Source: Arachis hypogaea
Lineage: Eukaryota > Streptophyta > Magnoliopsida > Fabales > Fabaceae
Reading direction: 5' to 3'
Length of the DNA stretch: 64,000 nt
NCBI RefSeq assembly: GCF_003086295.3
Contig: NC_092050.1
Location: 155,812,699-155,876,698, forward strand
Shown here: piece by piece, positions 25,588-38,474 of the stretch
Layout of the letters: every line of letters starts with the position of its first letter
How positions within the stretch are numbered: position 1 is the first letter of the stretch
Notes under the pieces: generated by a model
What the model saw: only the letters and a program-made list of their open reading frames with translations
Database searches by the model: none
Told to the model about the DNA's origin: nothing
Program-made: the position numbers and the translations under genes

Positions 25588-26662
25588 GGGATAAGTATTG
25601 TTTTGATTTCTAATATTTAGAGTCAAAATCGAAATCATTCTTAACCTTTTTTTTTTTGTTTTAAAATCATCCTTAACGTTAAAATTATTTTTAAAATCAT
25701 TCTTTTGACAAAATTATCCCTGTTAACACGTTTGGTTTTCTCTTACTCCAATTTCACCATCCAAACACTTACTCCAATTTCACCAACCAAACACCTTACT
25801 CCCACCACTTACTAGCCATCTTTTACTCCTCATATCAAATCAGTCCATTTCCTCGATTAACATTGCAATTATCTTCTTCTAGCTCCTTTCTTCCAGTTTC
25901 TTCTGCTCTATCCGCTCCTCACTGCACCTTGCCTCGCCACCCCGTCATCGCCGCACCTGACTGCCCCCATCGCCTCGCCTCGCCGCCCCTGGCCTGCCAT
26001 CGCCGCCCCCTCGTCATTCGCCCGCCCCCTACCACCCCCTCGACACCCCCTACTATCACCTCGCTCCTCGCAGAATAGAAGCCTTGCATACTTTTCGGGT
26101 GAATCGATTTCAGTATGAAAATTTTTCTCTCTTCACTTTTTCTGCTGATATCTGATTTGTCTCTCTCATTGATAAATTTTTTTCAATTTTTTTTAAATTT
26201 GAATACTTTATTGTTGTTAGATTTGATGTTGTTGGATTTGTTATTGTTGTTGTCTCTGGTAATGATTCTTGTTTTTTTTTTAATTTTTCTTCTTCAGTCT
26301 GCGTCCAAGTTTCGTCTTCCTATCCTGAGCCCGCAAATATATATAAAATTTTCCGACCATTTAATCTTATCTAGCATCACAAAATTAAAATACCATCGCT
26401 GCTGACTTGGAGAGTTTCACATCTTCTCCATCTTTCAATTTTTTTTCTTTTCAAAAATTTTCCAGTAATTGACATCTTATTTGGAGTGAGGATGAGATTT
26501 GGGATGGTTGAAAGTTTTTTTTAAATCTATTTTGATTAGGAGTAATTTGGTTCAAAATGATGATTTTAAAAATAATTTTAACTTTAATGACGATTTTAAA
26601 ACAAAAAAAAGTTAGGAACAATTTCGATTTTGACCCTTAAGGACCAAAATAATACTTACCCC
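25588..26662. mobile_element. TIR family T1, copy 1, with GC-rich filler
   Basis: The left terminus reads GGGATAAGTATTGTTTTGAT, then 'GTCAAAATCGAAATC', 'GTTTTAAAATCATCCTTAAC', 'AAAATTATTTTTAAAATCAT'. The right terminus is the inverse of this down to CAATAATACTTACCCC-type sequence. TIRs are roughly 120 bp. Between them lies about 800 bp of unrelated sequence beginning with a C-rich, gene-like block (25860-26080) that contrasts with the AT-rich host. No transposase is present. Frames inside (25863..26078, 26115..26405) are filler. Other copies are at 53447..54286 and 61252..62463. Confidence 0.75.
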
Positions 26663-27179
26663 TATTTGTTTTTAAAGTAGTCAATGTTAGTCAATTTTTT
26701 TTTCATAAAATTAGTGAACTTATTTTAATAACTACCCTACAAAACACCCATTGTTTATATTTTTCAAGAGGCACTATTTACACTTCCAAAACCATATTAA
26801 TTCAAGAAATCCAAGATCACCATCTCCAAAAAAATATCATATAAACCAAGAATCATTATCCAAAGGCATGAGTTATATCATAGATGACATATGTAGGAGT
26901 ATGAAGGGGAAAAAACCTGGTGTCATAAAAATCTGAAAAAAAAAAAAAAAAACACACCGAAATTAATTTTAAAAAATTATAAAATATAAAGTAAAAAAAT
27001 ATATACATATCTAAATATGAAAACAACACATATGTATAAATTCATATAGAAAAATAAAGTTAAAAGGAATAAATAGATCTACCTAGCTACCAGGGGAGAT
27101 TCAAGAGAAAAATAAGAACAAGAACAAGAAAAATGAATAGTATCGATTCAATTCCATATACTCTTTAGCATTAGTATCC
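26663..27179. other. AT-rich spacer, no gene seen
   Basis: It separates the T1 element from the DUF599 pseudogene. The stretch just before 27180 ('AGAAAAATAAGAACAAGAAC') may be the old 5' leader of that pseudogene. Confidence 0.45.
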
Positions 27180-27961
27180 ATGGAGCGAAAGACATGTTAT
27201 TATTTGGACATGGTGCTTGTGCCATTAGGGACTTAGGGTTTTTGATAAACCTTTCTTAACCATCTTTTTTGGAGTAGATTCCCATGGCCGTTGTTTGTGC
27301 TATGATTAAGGTATGTATGCCTCTTTAAGTTTCTTAAGTATATGTACATGTGGATAAGTGTGAAACACATTTCCGCATTTAAAATAATTTTTTTTTTTTG
27401 TTTATTTCTATATCTTTACTTTAAAAATAATTTTATAATTAATTAAATGATCATTGTTGATGTTCATAATTATTGAATTACAATCTTCATATTAGTTAGT
27501 ATTTATATCATTATTAATTTTATATTCTATAACTCAATGAACGGTACGAAATAAAAAAGTTTAAAAGTTAAAACAAAGATAATGTATAGTTATTTGACTA
27601 GAGTATTTTAGACTAAATTATATTATTTGTGATATATATATTTTACTGACTATAAATACATGTGTTTTTTAACATTATTGTATACTAATATAATTTTAAC
27701 AAAAAATTTTATAATAATTTCATGCTATTATTGTTTCTCATTTGAATAAAATTTTTCACATATTAGTTACTAAATAATTTAGTATATCTTAATATTAAAT
27801 AAAAAATTAAAAATAAAACACAATTTTATATATATACTAATAATCATTGAATAATATATATTATTACAGGATAATATATAGGATATAGATAAGAAGAATA
27901 TACTAGCTGTACAAAGTATTCGGAATATGATAATGGAATCAAACCTAATGGCCAACACATC

Positions 27962-28988
27962 CATGGACGGATCCACGCATGTAGGTGTGGGGCAAGTGCC
28001 CCACTACAATTTAGAATTTTATTGAGTAGTATACAATAATGATATTTATTTGTTCTTATTAAATTATTAAATTTGACCTCACAATAATTTTTAATTCAAC
28101 TTTCGATACTTGATAGTCATATTGAGAACTTCATATTAAATGTCCATTATAATGATTAATTTTTAAATTTAAATAAGATTCGTGTTCTTTCTTAAAAATC
28201 GACTCGAAAGAATATTATCTATCCATTTGTGTTTCTTCTTTTAAAATTAGCTTTAATTTTTTTCATAATAACTATACTAATTGAATGAACTTTTTCAACT
28301 ATAAATATCATCAAGAGCTAATTTGTATGAAAGTTGAGTTTTAAATGATTGTTTAACGACATATATAAAAAAAAAGACATTTTAATTATATTGTCAAGGT
28401 TTCAAAATATGAAATATAAAAAATTAAATTTTAAATTATATGTTATTATTTAAATTATATATTGCCAAGGTTTAATTATTCTGTTGGTCCCTATAATTTC
28501 GCGAAATTTTCAATTAGGTTCCTATACTTTTTTTCCTTTTAATTGGTCCCTGCACCAATTTTTTTTTCAATTGAAAAAAAATTTGGTGCATGGACCCAAT
28601 TAAAAGAAAAAAAGTATAGGGATCTAATTGAAAATTTCGCGAAATTATAAGGACCAATAGAGTAATTAAACCTTATTTAAATTACTATTTTAGTATTTTA
28701 ATTTGTAATTAGATATTTTGAAACCTAATCATATTTTACAATAACAAAATATAATTATAATAATAATTATGTTATGTATACATAAAATAATCACATGTAC
28801 ACTTAAAATATAAATTTAAAATACAAAATACATATTAAAAATAAGTTGAATAATATATATATTTATACACAAATTTATAATAGATAATTTGATAATTAAT
28901 TTTTTATATAAACGTAATATTTTTATTATAAAAATTATTATAATATTATATTTTGCCCCACTATCAAAATTTTCTGGATCCGTCACTG
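27962..28988. mobile_element. hAT-like element inserted in DUF599 pseudogene exon 2
   Basis: The left end CATGGACGGATCCA and right end TGGATCCGTCACTG are inverted. Immediately inside, GTGGGGCAAGTGCCCCAC on the left and TTTTGCCCCACTATC on the right also pair. The flanks AACACATC (27954-27961) and AACACATG (28989-28996) form an 8-bp duplication with one mismatch. The interior is AT-rich and non-coding, and a foldback MITE (28467..28674) is nested in it. Confidence 0.85.
28467..28674. mobile_element. Foldback MITE nested in the hAT-like element
   Basis: This near-perfect palindrome reads AAGGTTTAATTATTCTGTTGG in from the left, and the complement ends at AATTAAACCTT on the right. The arms are about 100 bp each and meet in AATTTTTTTTTCAATTGAAA at the centre (about 28570). 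The arms contain the block TTTCGCGAAATTTTCAATTA. Confidence 0.88.
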
Positions 28989-29489
28989 AACACATGAATC
29001 CTCCTTTGTTGTGGTCTTGGAGCATTGATTAGTAGTAATTAGACTCTCAATAAGCCTCTCTCAACCAATTAAGCATCCTCATTTCTACACCATAACATGA
29101 AAATAATAATAATATTAATGTCACATTTGTTGTGACCATAGAGTACGTACTTGAATGAACTCATCATCATGGGAATGAAAGGCTAATATTTTGGGTATTT
29201 TGGGAAATGGGGTTTTCCATGTGGGGCTTCCCCTTTTGCTTTGGATATTTGGACCAGAAGGAAAGAAGAGATCAAGATGGGAATTGATTTGGAAAATAAC
29301 GGTACAGTTTGATTTGAAAATTTATAATAGCCAGAATCATATATAGTTTATTAAAAATATTATTTGTATACTAAAATCAGCCATTAAAATTTTCTTTAAT
29401 TATATATTTGTGTGGGTATATATATAGTAAAACTATATCAAAATTGACAGAAAAATTAAACTTTTAATAAATGATAAAGATCTTGTATC

Positions 29490-29996
29490 TAGGACTATCA
29501 AACAGGTTAGCTCGACTAATTTAGGCCCGGCTCACTAAGTCCACGGGTTAAATGGGCTAGCCTGTTTAAACCCACTTTATTCGCGGGATATAACTTTTTA
29601 GTCCGGACTGTTTATGGTCAGCTCAATGAGTTAAATGGGCCCGCCGTTTATTCTTTTATTTTATTTTTTGAAAAATATTTTGACAAAAAATATCACTTTT
29701 AGGTTAAAAACCTTTTAAAAAATTATTTTTTTTAGTTGATGGGTCGAATTTTCGGATCGGATCGAAAGAAATATCGACTAAAAGTGCAACTTTTTTTAGA
29801 AAAAAGTAAAAAACAATAAACGGGCCACCCGTTTAGCCTGCAGACTAGCCTGTTTAACCCGTTATTTTTTTTGGGTTAATTGGGCTCAGCCCATTTAGCC
29901 CAAAATTTAAACGGACTTAACTTAAAAAAAAAATTCTGCTTATTTAAATAGATAAATAGATTGATCCGATGAGTTTAGCCCATTTTAATAGTCCTA
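29490..29996. mobile_element. hAT-type MITE with perfect 8-bp target duplication
   Basis: The element runs from TAGGACTATCAAACAGG to AATAGTCCTA. The outer inverted repeats TAGGACTAT/A(T)AGTCCTA are flanked by perfect CTTGTATC duplications (29482-29489 and 29997-30004). Subterminal regions hold repeated CGGGTTAAA/GGGCTAGCC/GCCCATTTAGCCC motifs in both orientations. It encodes nothing. Confidence 0.92.
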
Positions 29997-30004
29997 CTTG
30001 TATC

Positions 30005-30612
30005 GAAACTAAAAATTAATCAAGCTATTGAGTATAGACTATATATAGGAGTTGCAATATGTTATGACGAACCAATTAAGACAAGGTACGTCTTCGGTCA
30101 TCTATATATATGAAAATAATGATAATTTTCTTATTAAACGCATGCAGCCATGCACCCTCGTTCATTTTTATCAAGAAGCTAATTAAGGACACTAATTATA
30201 TTATGGCATGTTGTGAGGCACTACTTTCACAGCCAGAAATAATATTTGTTTTTTTTTATAATTTGTAATGGTGTATCCTTGTCATTGATGAATTAAATTA
30301 AACAAGGATTTAGTATTTTTGAGCAACTCAAAGGGCGGTTAGGTAATATTTTACATCAAATGCATCTTTGGGACTTAATTAGTACAGCTAGACGCACATG
30401 TAACTATGTACTAACCATATATTAGTAGTAATAATTTAGTATATTATTATCCAAAAATGTTTATGTAACATATGAGATATCTAAGTCTCTAATTTCGTAA
30501 AACGCGGATGAATTTAGATATTTTACGTTTTAAAAAATAAGAGACGATTTTATATTTTAATTAGTCAATAATTTATTTATTTTTAAAATAAAAAATAAAA
30601 AATTTATTTATT

Positions 30613-30668
<56 letters not shown>

Positions 30669-33668
30669 CCCAATGAATGAATTAAAAAATTAACAAGATT
30701 ATGAAAACCAAATCTCTTATAAAATTAATAAAATTAGATGTTCAAAAATTTAAGAGTTTAACTAAAGTTCAATAAAAAATAAATTGAATATAATAAAATA
30801 ATATATTTATATAGAAAATATATATTTCTTTTAGAAAAAATATTTTTTATATTTTATTATTTTAAATCGATTAACCATCAAAAAATTATACCAGTTCAAT
30901 AGGTTTAATCAAATTTTAACTATTTTTTTTAGTTTTTTTTATCAGTTTATCACTAATTTTTTTTTACTTTAACCGAATTAATTTGGTGACCGGCTTTTGA
31001 TTAATCCAGTTGAATTAACCAGTTTGATCTAATTTTAAAATTGTGAAAATTAGTAGGATAATTTATCAAAATTCACTAAGTGAAAATTTACCTATAGTCA
31101 ATTTTATATGGTGCTGTTTCTAGATTATTGACACATATTATTATTTGGTTTGATAAAAAAAAAATCAGTTTATTTTATACAAATTTTTTTTTTAAAAAAT
31201 CAGTTTGAATAGATTAAATAACTATATTTAATTTTTTTTTTCAATTCTTTCTACATATTATCCCCAAATAATGAATTTAGTACGTTCTTCTTTTTCATTC
31301 TTCTTGACCAAATTTCTTTCTTCAAATTTATTTTTTATTTTTATTTATTTAATTCTCGTAAAATATATGTATACGAAATTATTTGAAAATGTAAAAATTG
31401 GTATTCTAAAAAAAAAAATCACATCTTTTTGTTTGTATAGAAATGACAAAAGAGAAAAAATGAGGAATCGGAATGGAAAGAAAAAAAATTAGGCTTCACA
31501 TGGAAAGATGGAGAACCGAACTTACGATACAAACAAAAGGTCATAAATAGTATTATCTTTCTCTGTTTCGTCTTAAACATTGAATGGTGTGATGAGATGA
31601 ACAGTTATATATTTATTAAATAATTTTCATTATTCATACTTTCATAGTGAATTGAATAAAAATAAAAATAAAAAAACACATTTGAAATAAGAAATTTGAT
31701 TAAGAAATTAAATAAGAAGAACATATCTAATTAAAAGTTTGAGATTAGTTCTGTAAAATTAGAAGAGAACGAATTTTAAGAGCATAATAAAAAAGAAGAG
31801 AATAAAAAAATTATTTAGTCTAAATTAAATTAGTTTTTTTAATTAAACCATTTGTATATAATAAGTTAATTATTTTTAAAACCAAATAATAACATGTATT
31901 AACAATTTAAAGACAATTTGATGTGAAGTTGACTGTAAGTTGATCATTCATTGGTAGGTAAGGACCCAAATAAAAGTAAGAGGGAGTATTTGTCCCCACA
32001 AAGATTTTAATAAAAAAATATAATTATATATAAATATTAATATTTATCTTTTTGTTATATTATGTTTATCTCTAAAATAAATAAATAAATGAATTAAAAA
32101 ATAGTAATAATTAGCGTTATGAAAATATGTCTTAAAATATTAATAATTTATTTAAACAAGTGTCAAGAATTTAAATTTTACTTTATATATATAATAATTT
32201 ATTGAACAATAATAAATTCTTAAATAAAATTTAAATCCACGACATATTAATTTTTTATCTATTATGTTAGAATATATTAAAAAAAATAAAATAAATTATT
32301 TATACATAAATTTTACTTTATATATTTTTGCCTCTATTATTATTAATTTTTTTTGGGTTCATCCCTGTTCATTGGATGGCTTCAGTTGTTGAGACCCGGG
32401 AAGAAAAATGCGTGGTTTACACTTTACACTGCACCATAACAATAGTTCTTAATTAATTCTCATTTCATATTCCCTAATCGAGGATGTTTGTTTTCTTGTG
32501 TAACACTTTGTGTTTATAATTAAAGGATCTAGTTAACCTGTGTTCTTAAGTTCACGATAAATTTATTATCAATAAAAAATTTTAAATGTTTTTATTTAAT
32601 AAATATAAAATAAATATATTAAAAATTTAAATTTATTATATTTTTAATAATTTTTTTAATTTGAAAATTTAATATGTACCTTTAGAATATAAAATAAATA
32701 AACCCTTATTATTATTGTCGTTACATACACTTTTAATGTTGTTGTGTCCAGTTGTACTAGAAAAACAATAAAAATAGTCAATAATCAGTCAAAAAAAACT
32801 TTGCACATCAAAAAATTAAAAACCACACATTCAAAATCCATTTTGGTTGATGTTTTATTGTTTTCCTAAAAATAGGTTAAAATGAAAAGACATTTCTCTT
32901 ACTTTTTTAGTTATTGTTTTTTTTTCTCAAAAAACAATTCATGCAAATTAAATTGGATTCTGGATTTTTTTTTCTAATAAAAAATTCATTGCCTGAACAC
33001 AGGTCATGTTACCTTAAACAAGCTGGCACAGATACTGCATTATTCGTTCGCTTGACATAATGCATAAATTCCTTAATTTTGAAACATCATAGTAATTAAT
33101 TACTGAAATTATATATCATATATTCATATTACTGAATTAAATTAACTTTAACTTTGTCAATGTCGTCCAACTAACTAATTAATAAGAAACATATTCCTTC
33201 TAGAAGCTTTTTTGTATTATTCAACAAAAGAAAAACACATGATATATTTGAAGGTCAACTATATGGTTTAGTATCTTAATCTATCTCCACTAGTTGAAAT
33301 ATAATTTACTAGTTTATTATTGCAATTATTGGCCTTAAGTAGTTAAGTTACATAATAAAACTGCAAAAGACAAATTGCAAACCAAATTATGATGACAACA
33401 TTTTCAAAAGCAGGCTTAATCCTATTGGAAATTTCAATATATTAGGTGAAATACGTAAAATATAATATATTAAATTATTTCTTTTCTCCTGAAGACATGC
33501 AAACGCTTTTAAAAGTAACGCGTGTATATATGCACTAATAATATATGTATATATATTTAAAAAAAAAAAAGGTAACATGTGGTATCGACAAGGGAAAAAA
33601 AAACAAAATTTTTTTTATAGGTCAAGTTACAATATAATAATATCTTGGGATCCAACCACCTACACTTG
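30005..33668. other. AT-rich intergenic DNA upstream of the oxidoreductase gene
   Basis: No gene is supported. It holds an ATT microsatellite at 30620-30668 and many homopolymers. Frames at 31271..31492 and 33387..33578 are low-complexity AT sequence without recognisable domains. Confidence 0.5.
30620..30668. repeat. (TTA)n microsatellite, about 16 units
   Basis: A trinucleotide run preceded by a TTTA tetranucleotide run (30603-30620). Confidence 0.88.
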
Positions 33669-33675
33669 TATAAAT
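33669..33675 (+). promoter_or_regulatory. Probable TATA box of the oxidoreductase gene
   Basis: TATAAAT lies about 150 bases before the start codon at 33823. A CT-rich leader (CCCTCTCCCCTCC, then CACACACAC) follows. Confidence 0.45.
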
Positions 33676-33822
33676 TATTAATGCTAAACTAATGATATTA
33701 TTTTAAACCCAAATACAACTAATGCTTCTTTAGGTCATCATGATAATTATCATGGATAAATTCTTGTTAATTAGCCCTCTCCCCTCCTAATCACACACAC
33801 ACTAAATTAATCACACAACATA

Positions 33823-36800
33823 ATGGACGATGAAAAAACGACAGTGCGTTTTGGTGTCCTTGGTTGTGCTCACATCTCCATCAAACTTTGCAAGGCCATA
33901 CTTAGAGCACCAAATGCCACTCTTCAGGCCATAGGCAGCCGTTCTCTAGAGAAGGCAACTGCCTTCGTGGCCGAGAACGGCCTGCCGGAGGCAGTTAGGG
34001 TTTATGGTAACTATGAAGGTGTTCTTGATGATGATCACGTGGATGCTGTGTACATTCCTCTCCCAACAGCTCTGCACGTGACATGGGCAGTAAGAGCTGC
34101 TGAGAGAGGAAAGCATATACTTTTGGAGAAACCGGTGGCGATGAACACGGCGGAGCTTGACCGAATTCTTGAGGCTTGTGAGGGTAATGGGGTTCAATTC
34201 ATGGATGGGACCATGTGGGTGCACCACCCTCGTACGGCTAAAATGAAGGAAGCTTTATCTGATGAACAACGTTTTGGTCAACTCAAATGGGTATGTGTTA
34301 ATCAATTTTATATATGTATTGTTGTTGATGTTCTTTTTCTTGTGTTTTACAATTTGAGTTACCCTAGATTCACTCATGCATGAAGATACATATATGCCAA
34401 CATAGAAAGACAAATCCTTATTCCTTTGAAATAAAAAAAGGGGGTAGAAATTCAAGATTTAAATGTAGTTAATTCGAAAACACAAATAGGATTTTGTTTT
34501 TGAAACACTATTATCCCATTTGAAGAGTAACTTTCATAATATTCGAAAAAATATTATTAGCTTCCCTTAGGTTCTTGATAATAGAAAGAACAATACCTTG
34601 GACTAAAAAATATATCTTCCTTTTTTCTTTTCTTTATCATTTCTTATTTTTCATCTTTAGAAATGTTCAAATAATAATAATCACAAGTGTGTCAACTTTT
34701 TGTCCACTTGATTATAAAAATACATTTGATTATGATATATATAAACCTTCTATCTACTTCCTACATTGATAATAAGCCTTTCTTAGTTTTAGAATATTTT
34801 AATAGTCTTTGTAAACCCCCTCATTCATTAGATGCCTTCTAGTTTAATCAATCTTAAAATTAAACTTATTTAAACATGCTAAATAATTTTTAATTTAATA
34901 ATCAATTATGTTAAATATACATTAAAACTAACTATTAATATAAAATACATATTAAAAATAAATTAAAACTATACTTATTTTTATATATAAATATATAGTA
35001 ATTAATTTAGTGATTGATTTTTATACATAGTATTTTTTTTAAATAATATTTGTATTTTTATTAAAGGTGACTTACAGTTATGAATGGACGGTATAATAGA
35101 GACTAAAATGAACAAGATTTAAATTAAATTGCCTTTTAGATACCAAAGTTATGCCTGTACTTTATTAGACAAAATTAGAATTAATATTGATAAAATCGAT
35201 AAGAATGCTGGCTATTAGTTAAATTAGTTCCTTAATTTTACACACGTGACAACATTTCCATATATTGTGATTAAACAAATTATAGTTTTGTCTTGGTAGG
35301 CATAAATTAAGGTTGGCAACATTCCAAATAGAGCCAGTATTAGTTGTGGGGTACTTTTCAATGGGTCTTGAAAAGTTATCTGCCACTTTTTTATATTAGT
35401 AGTCATATACTCTCATATTAGTATAAGATGTGAAGATATTGCAACATATTAATAATTTAATTCATTTGCTTTTAAAGTAATTGTGAAATGTATCCAAAAA
35501 GACAAGATTGTATTTATTTTTTTTTTTTTGGTTCTTTGGGACAAGATTGTATTTGTATTCATTCTAAATAAGCTTCTTCCTTTATGTTCTGGGCTTTTTT
35601 TATTGGGCTTCTGTTGACAAACATTGCACTCATGTTAGTCAGCTTATTGGGCTCAAATTGAACTGAAATGGGCTTACAAATGTGATTAGATTTTGATGTT
35701 ATAGACTTCACAACCCTCATGCCAAGAAAAAAAAAAGACTTTACAACCCTATTATTCTTTAAAGTTGCAATCAGTACTGCCCCTCCCCAAAAGAAAAAAA
35801 AAATTTGTCCAAAAAAAAAAAAAATTCATGATTGTTGTATTTTACCTATTTCCATGCTCAATTTCCCCACATAGTGCTTAAAAAGTCAGCTACATGTTAT
35901 ATTATTGCTTAAGAATTTTAAATATACTGAAATACTAATATTTTAATAATTTTAACAGTTAATTTTAATTATAAAAAATATATAATATATTAATTAAAAT
36001 TAACTATTAAAATTATTATAATATCAATATTTTTAGATACATTTAAAAAAATTTTTATTATATAAATTAAGTTACGTTAAATTTATTTAAATTCAACTAG
36101 GTAATTACTATCAAGAAGTAGTATTTTTATACTTAATGACAAACTATATTCATAAACCAATGAAAAAGTGACACATAAAATATTGTATTAAATTAGTTAA
36201 ATTTAAATTAAGGTAAGATGTAGTCACTTTATGAAAAATTGATAAAGTTGATAATTGAGAGTGCTTAAATAGTTTGATTTATTTGACTAAATTTTCATCT
36301 AACAGCTCTCAATTATCAACTTCACTTCACGTGAAATATCTGCACTTAGTTTTTATCTTAAATTAATACATCAAAATTTACTCGTATATAAAGATGTCTT
36401 TGTGTAAAAATAATAACTAAGATATGAATACCTATTAACTAACTGGACTCGGTTTCTATGAATTAGATACACAGTTGTCTGACGTACAATCCCGGACCGG
36501 AGTTTCTAAAGCATAGTATCCGTGCAAAGCCGGACCTGGACGGCCTCGGCGCCCTCGGCGACACCGGCTGGTACTGTATACGCGCCATATTATGGGCCAT
36601 GAACTACCAACTTCCAAATTCAGTGCTCGCTTTTCCCGGAGCCATTCTCAACGAACAAGGTGTAATAATCTCATGCGGCTCATCCTTGCATTGGGAAGAT
36701 GGAAGATCTGCAACGTTCCATTGCTCCTTCTTATCTTACGTAACCTTTGACGTCACTGCTTTGGGAACCAAAGGATGTCTCCGTCTTCACGATTTCACTC

Positions 36801-37093
36801 TTCCGTTTGAGGAGAATTTCGGTTATGGAACCTTCTGTGAGGCTTCGGAGATGGATTATGGGAAGATTGAAGCGGGAAGGTGGTGCCCTAAGCCTAATGA
36901 GCATGTTGTGGAGACTGAGGTTCCTCAAGAGGTTTTGATGGTTAAAAAATTTGCTGAGTTGGTTTATAATATCAAGTTTTGTGGAGAGAAGCCTCTGAAG
37001 GAATGGAGTGTTGTGAGTAGAAAGACTCAAATTGTGTTGGATGCAGTGAAAGAATCTATTCAGAGAAATTATCAGCCTGTTGAAATTAAATAA
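33823..37093 (+). CDS. Gfo/Idh/MocA-family NAD(P)-dependent oxidoreductase (two exons)
   Basis: Exons are 33823-34290 and 36467-37093 with a phase-0 GT-AG intron of 2.18 kb, giving 364 aa, the usual length for this plant family (Arabidopsis At4g09670-like). The N-terminal Rossmann domain begins FGVLGCAHIS (residues 10-19; nucleotide-binding loop). 'YIPLPTALH' (78-86) and 'EKPVAMN' (102-108) are the family hallmarks, the latter carrying the conserved Lys. 'FMDGTMWVHHPRT' (126-138) follows. Exon 2 starts IHSC and holds 'ALGDTGWY' and the C-terminal beta-sheet substrate domain to 'YQPVEIK'. It probably acts on a sugar- or diol-like substrate with NAD(P); the exact substrate is not known from sequence. 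No signal peptide is visible, so it is likely cytosolic. The gene is intact, and its intron carries a small MITE (36211..36350). Confidence 0.93.
36211..36350. mobile_element. Small MITE in the oxidoreductase intron
   Basis: The left arm AAGTTGATAATTGAGAGTGCTT pairs imperfectly with the right arm CAGCTCTCAATTATCAACTTC, then TTCACGTGAA. The same motifs form the element at 54545..54632, so this is a small family. Confidence 0.65.
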
Positions 37094-37301
37094 TTGTGAA
37101 TTATTATTATATTAGATCTTGGAGTAGTAGTATATAATGTATTTAATTTGGTTAAGGACTTTGTTGCGTTGCTGTGAAAGGCTGCTTCATTGTTAATGTT
37201 GATTTGAGTTTATTATGTTTAATAGTTAATGAACATGGAAATTTGTTTACAACTGGTTTTTACAAGGTGAAATTATTACACGTTAATTTTTTTTAATTAA
37301 A

Positions 37302-37524
37302 AGAATAAATTACCATTTGTATTAATAAACGATACAGATGTTGACAAATATACTCATATAAGAATAAAATGACAATTATAATCATAGAAGATGGCTTCCG
37401 TGTACGTTAAGGTATTCTTGGCACATAGAAACTATCTTCCGTAGATACAATTGTCGTTTTATTCTTATATGGATACATTTGTCAACTTTTATATCTTTCA
37501 TTAATACAGATAGTAATTTATTCT
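37302..37524. mobile_element. Foldback MITE downstream of the oxidoreductase gene
   Basis: The arms start AGAATAAATTAC and end GTAATTTATTCT. The inverted similarity covers about 90 bp per side, including 'TTGACAAAT.TA..CATATAAGAATAAAA' and its complement. The flanks AATTAAA (37295-37301 and 37525-37531) are a perfect direct repeat. Confidence 0.85.
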
Positions 37525-37531
37525 AATTAAA

Positions 37532-38470
37532 ATTAATGCAATATACCCTTGTGTTTGTGAGCGTCCATCTTGAGTTTTGGAAAGTGTTTTTTCTATCAAT
37601 TCAACTATGAACTATCACTATAGCAGTTAATTTCAGCCAACAAATATTGAATTGCATTGGTCAAACAAACTTACTCGAACAAAACATAAACCAAAAGAAG
37701 AGACGAAAACTACTTCAGATCTTGTTGCAAATGGTCGTTTATTCTCACTTGATGATGCTCCTCTCAACAAATACAATCATAGCAAGCATTCTACTCTTGT
37801 GATCCAATTCTTGGTAACACTTATTATCCATTTCTTGAATAAAGTCACGTTTCATAATTGTTGTTTATTAATTTTATAAGAACGATGAGTCTATAATTAT
37901 TTGTTTGGGTCATTCCTTAGAATGAAGTAGATATATATAAGGCAACTACTCAAATGAAGATGCTAAAAACATCTTTTTATGAAGATTCTTGTGTTAAAAG
38001 TGTACTTTGTTTGTTTAGCCACACTTTAAAAAAAATAACACTTTTGCAACACATCAAAATCAAACCATACATTTTATCATCTAATGGTAAAAAAGAAGTA
38101 TCTTCATATGAAGACAATAGTAAAATCTTCATGGTAGTATCCACCTATATATAATACTAATTATATATTGTGCAAGGTTCAATATTTAGCTCATTACATG
38201 TAACTACTGTATATTTTGTTTGCTATGGTTGAAAACAGAAACTCGGGCACCAAATTTTAGTAATTTTGGCTAATATTTAATCGTATAAATATTAAATTAT
38301 TTTTAATAAATAAATTTTATTAATTTATATATGTAAATTTTAGTAAATATAAATGTAAATTGTATTGATTAATGTGTATAAGTTTTGATAAATATAGGTA
38401 TAAATTATATATTTTTTGTGTACAAATTTTTATAATTATAGATATAATTTTTCCATAATAATTTTTAATA
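37532..38470. other. AT-rich intergenic DNA, no gene seen
   Basis: Frames at 37652..37879 and 37954..38154 have no recognisable domain. A run of 'TAAATATTAAATTATTTTTAATAAAT'-type sequence at 38280-38450 looks like MITE debris but has no defined ends. Confidence 0.45.
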
Positions 38471-38474
38471 TTTT

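Larger units (their letters stand above)
27180..29260 (+). pseudogene. DUF599 paralogue, inactivated
   Basis: Exon 1 remnant, 27180-27310: reads MERKTCYYLDMVLVPLGT then a stop, matching the start of the intact gene (MEWRKCYLDLMLVPLG). It ends 'AVVCAMIK' before a preserved GT donor at 27311. Exon 2 remnant begins at 27882 after an AG and reads DIDKKNILAVQSIRNMIMESNLMANTSM, matching the intact exon 2. The frame is then cut by a 1.03-kb insertion (27962..28988). Homology resumes at 28989 (ATGAATCCTCC...AATAAGCCTCTC), then 'GTACTTGAATGAACTCATCATC', and ends near 29258 with the codons for 'LWIFGP'. Premature stop, insertion and internal deletions rule out function. It probably arose by tandem duplication of 20233..22278. 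Confidence 0.88.
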
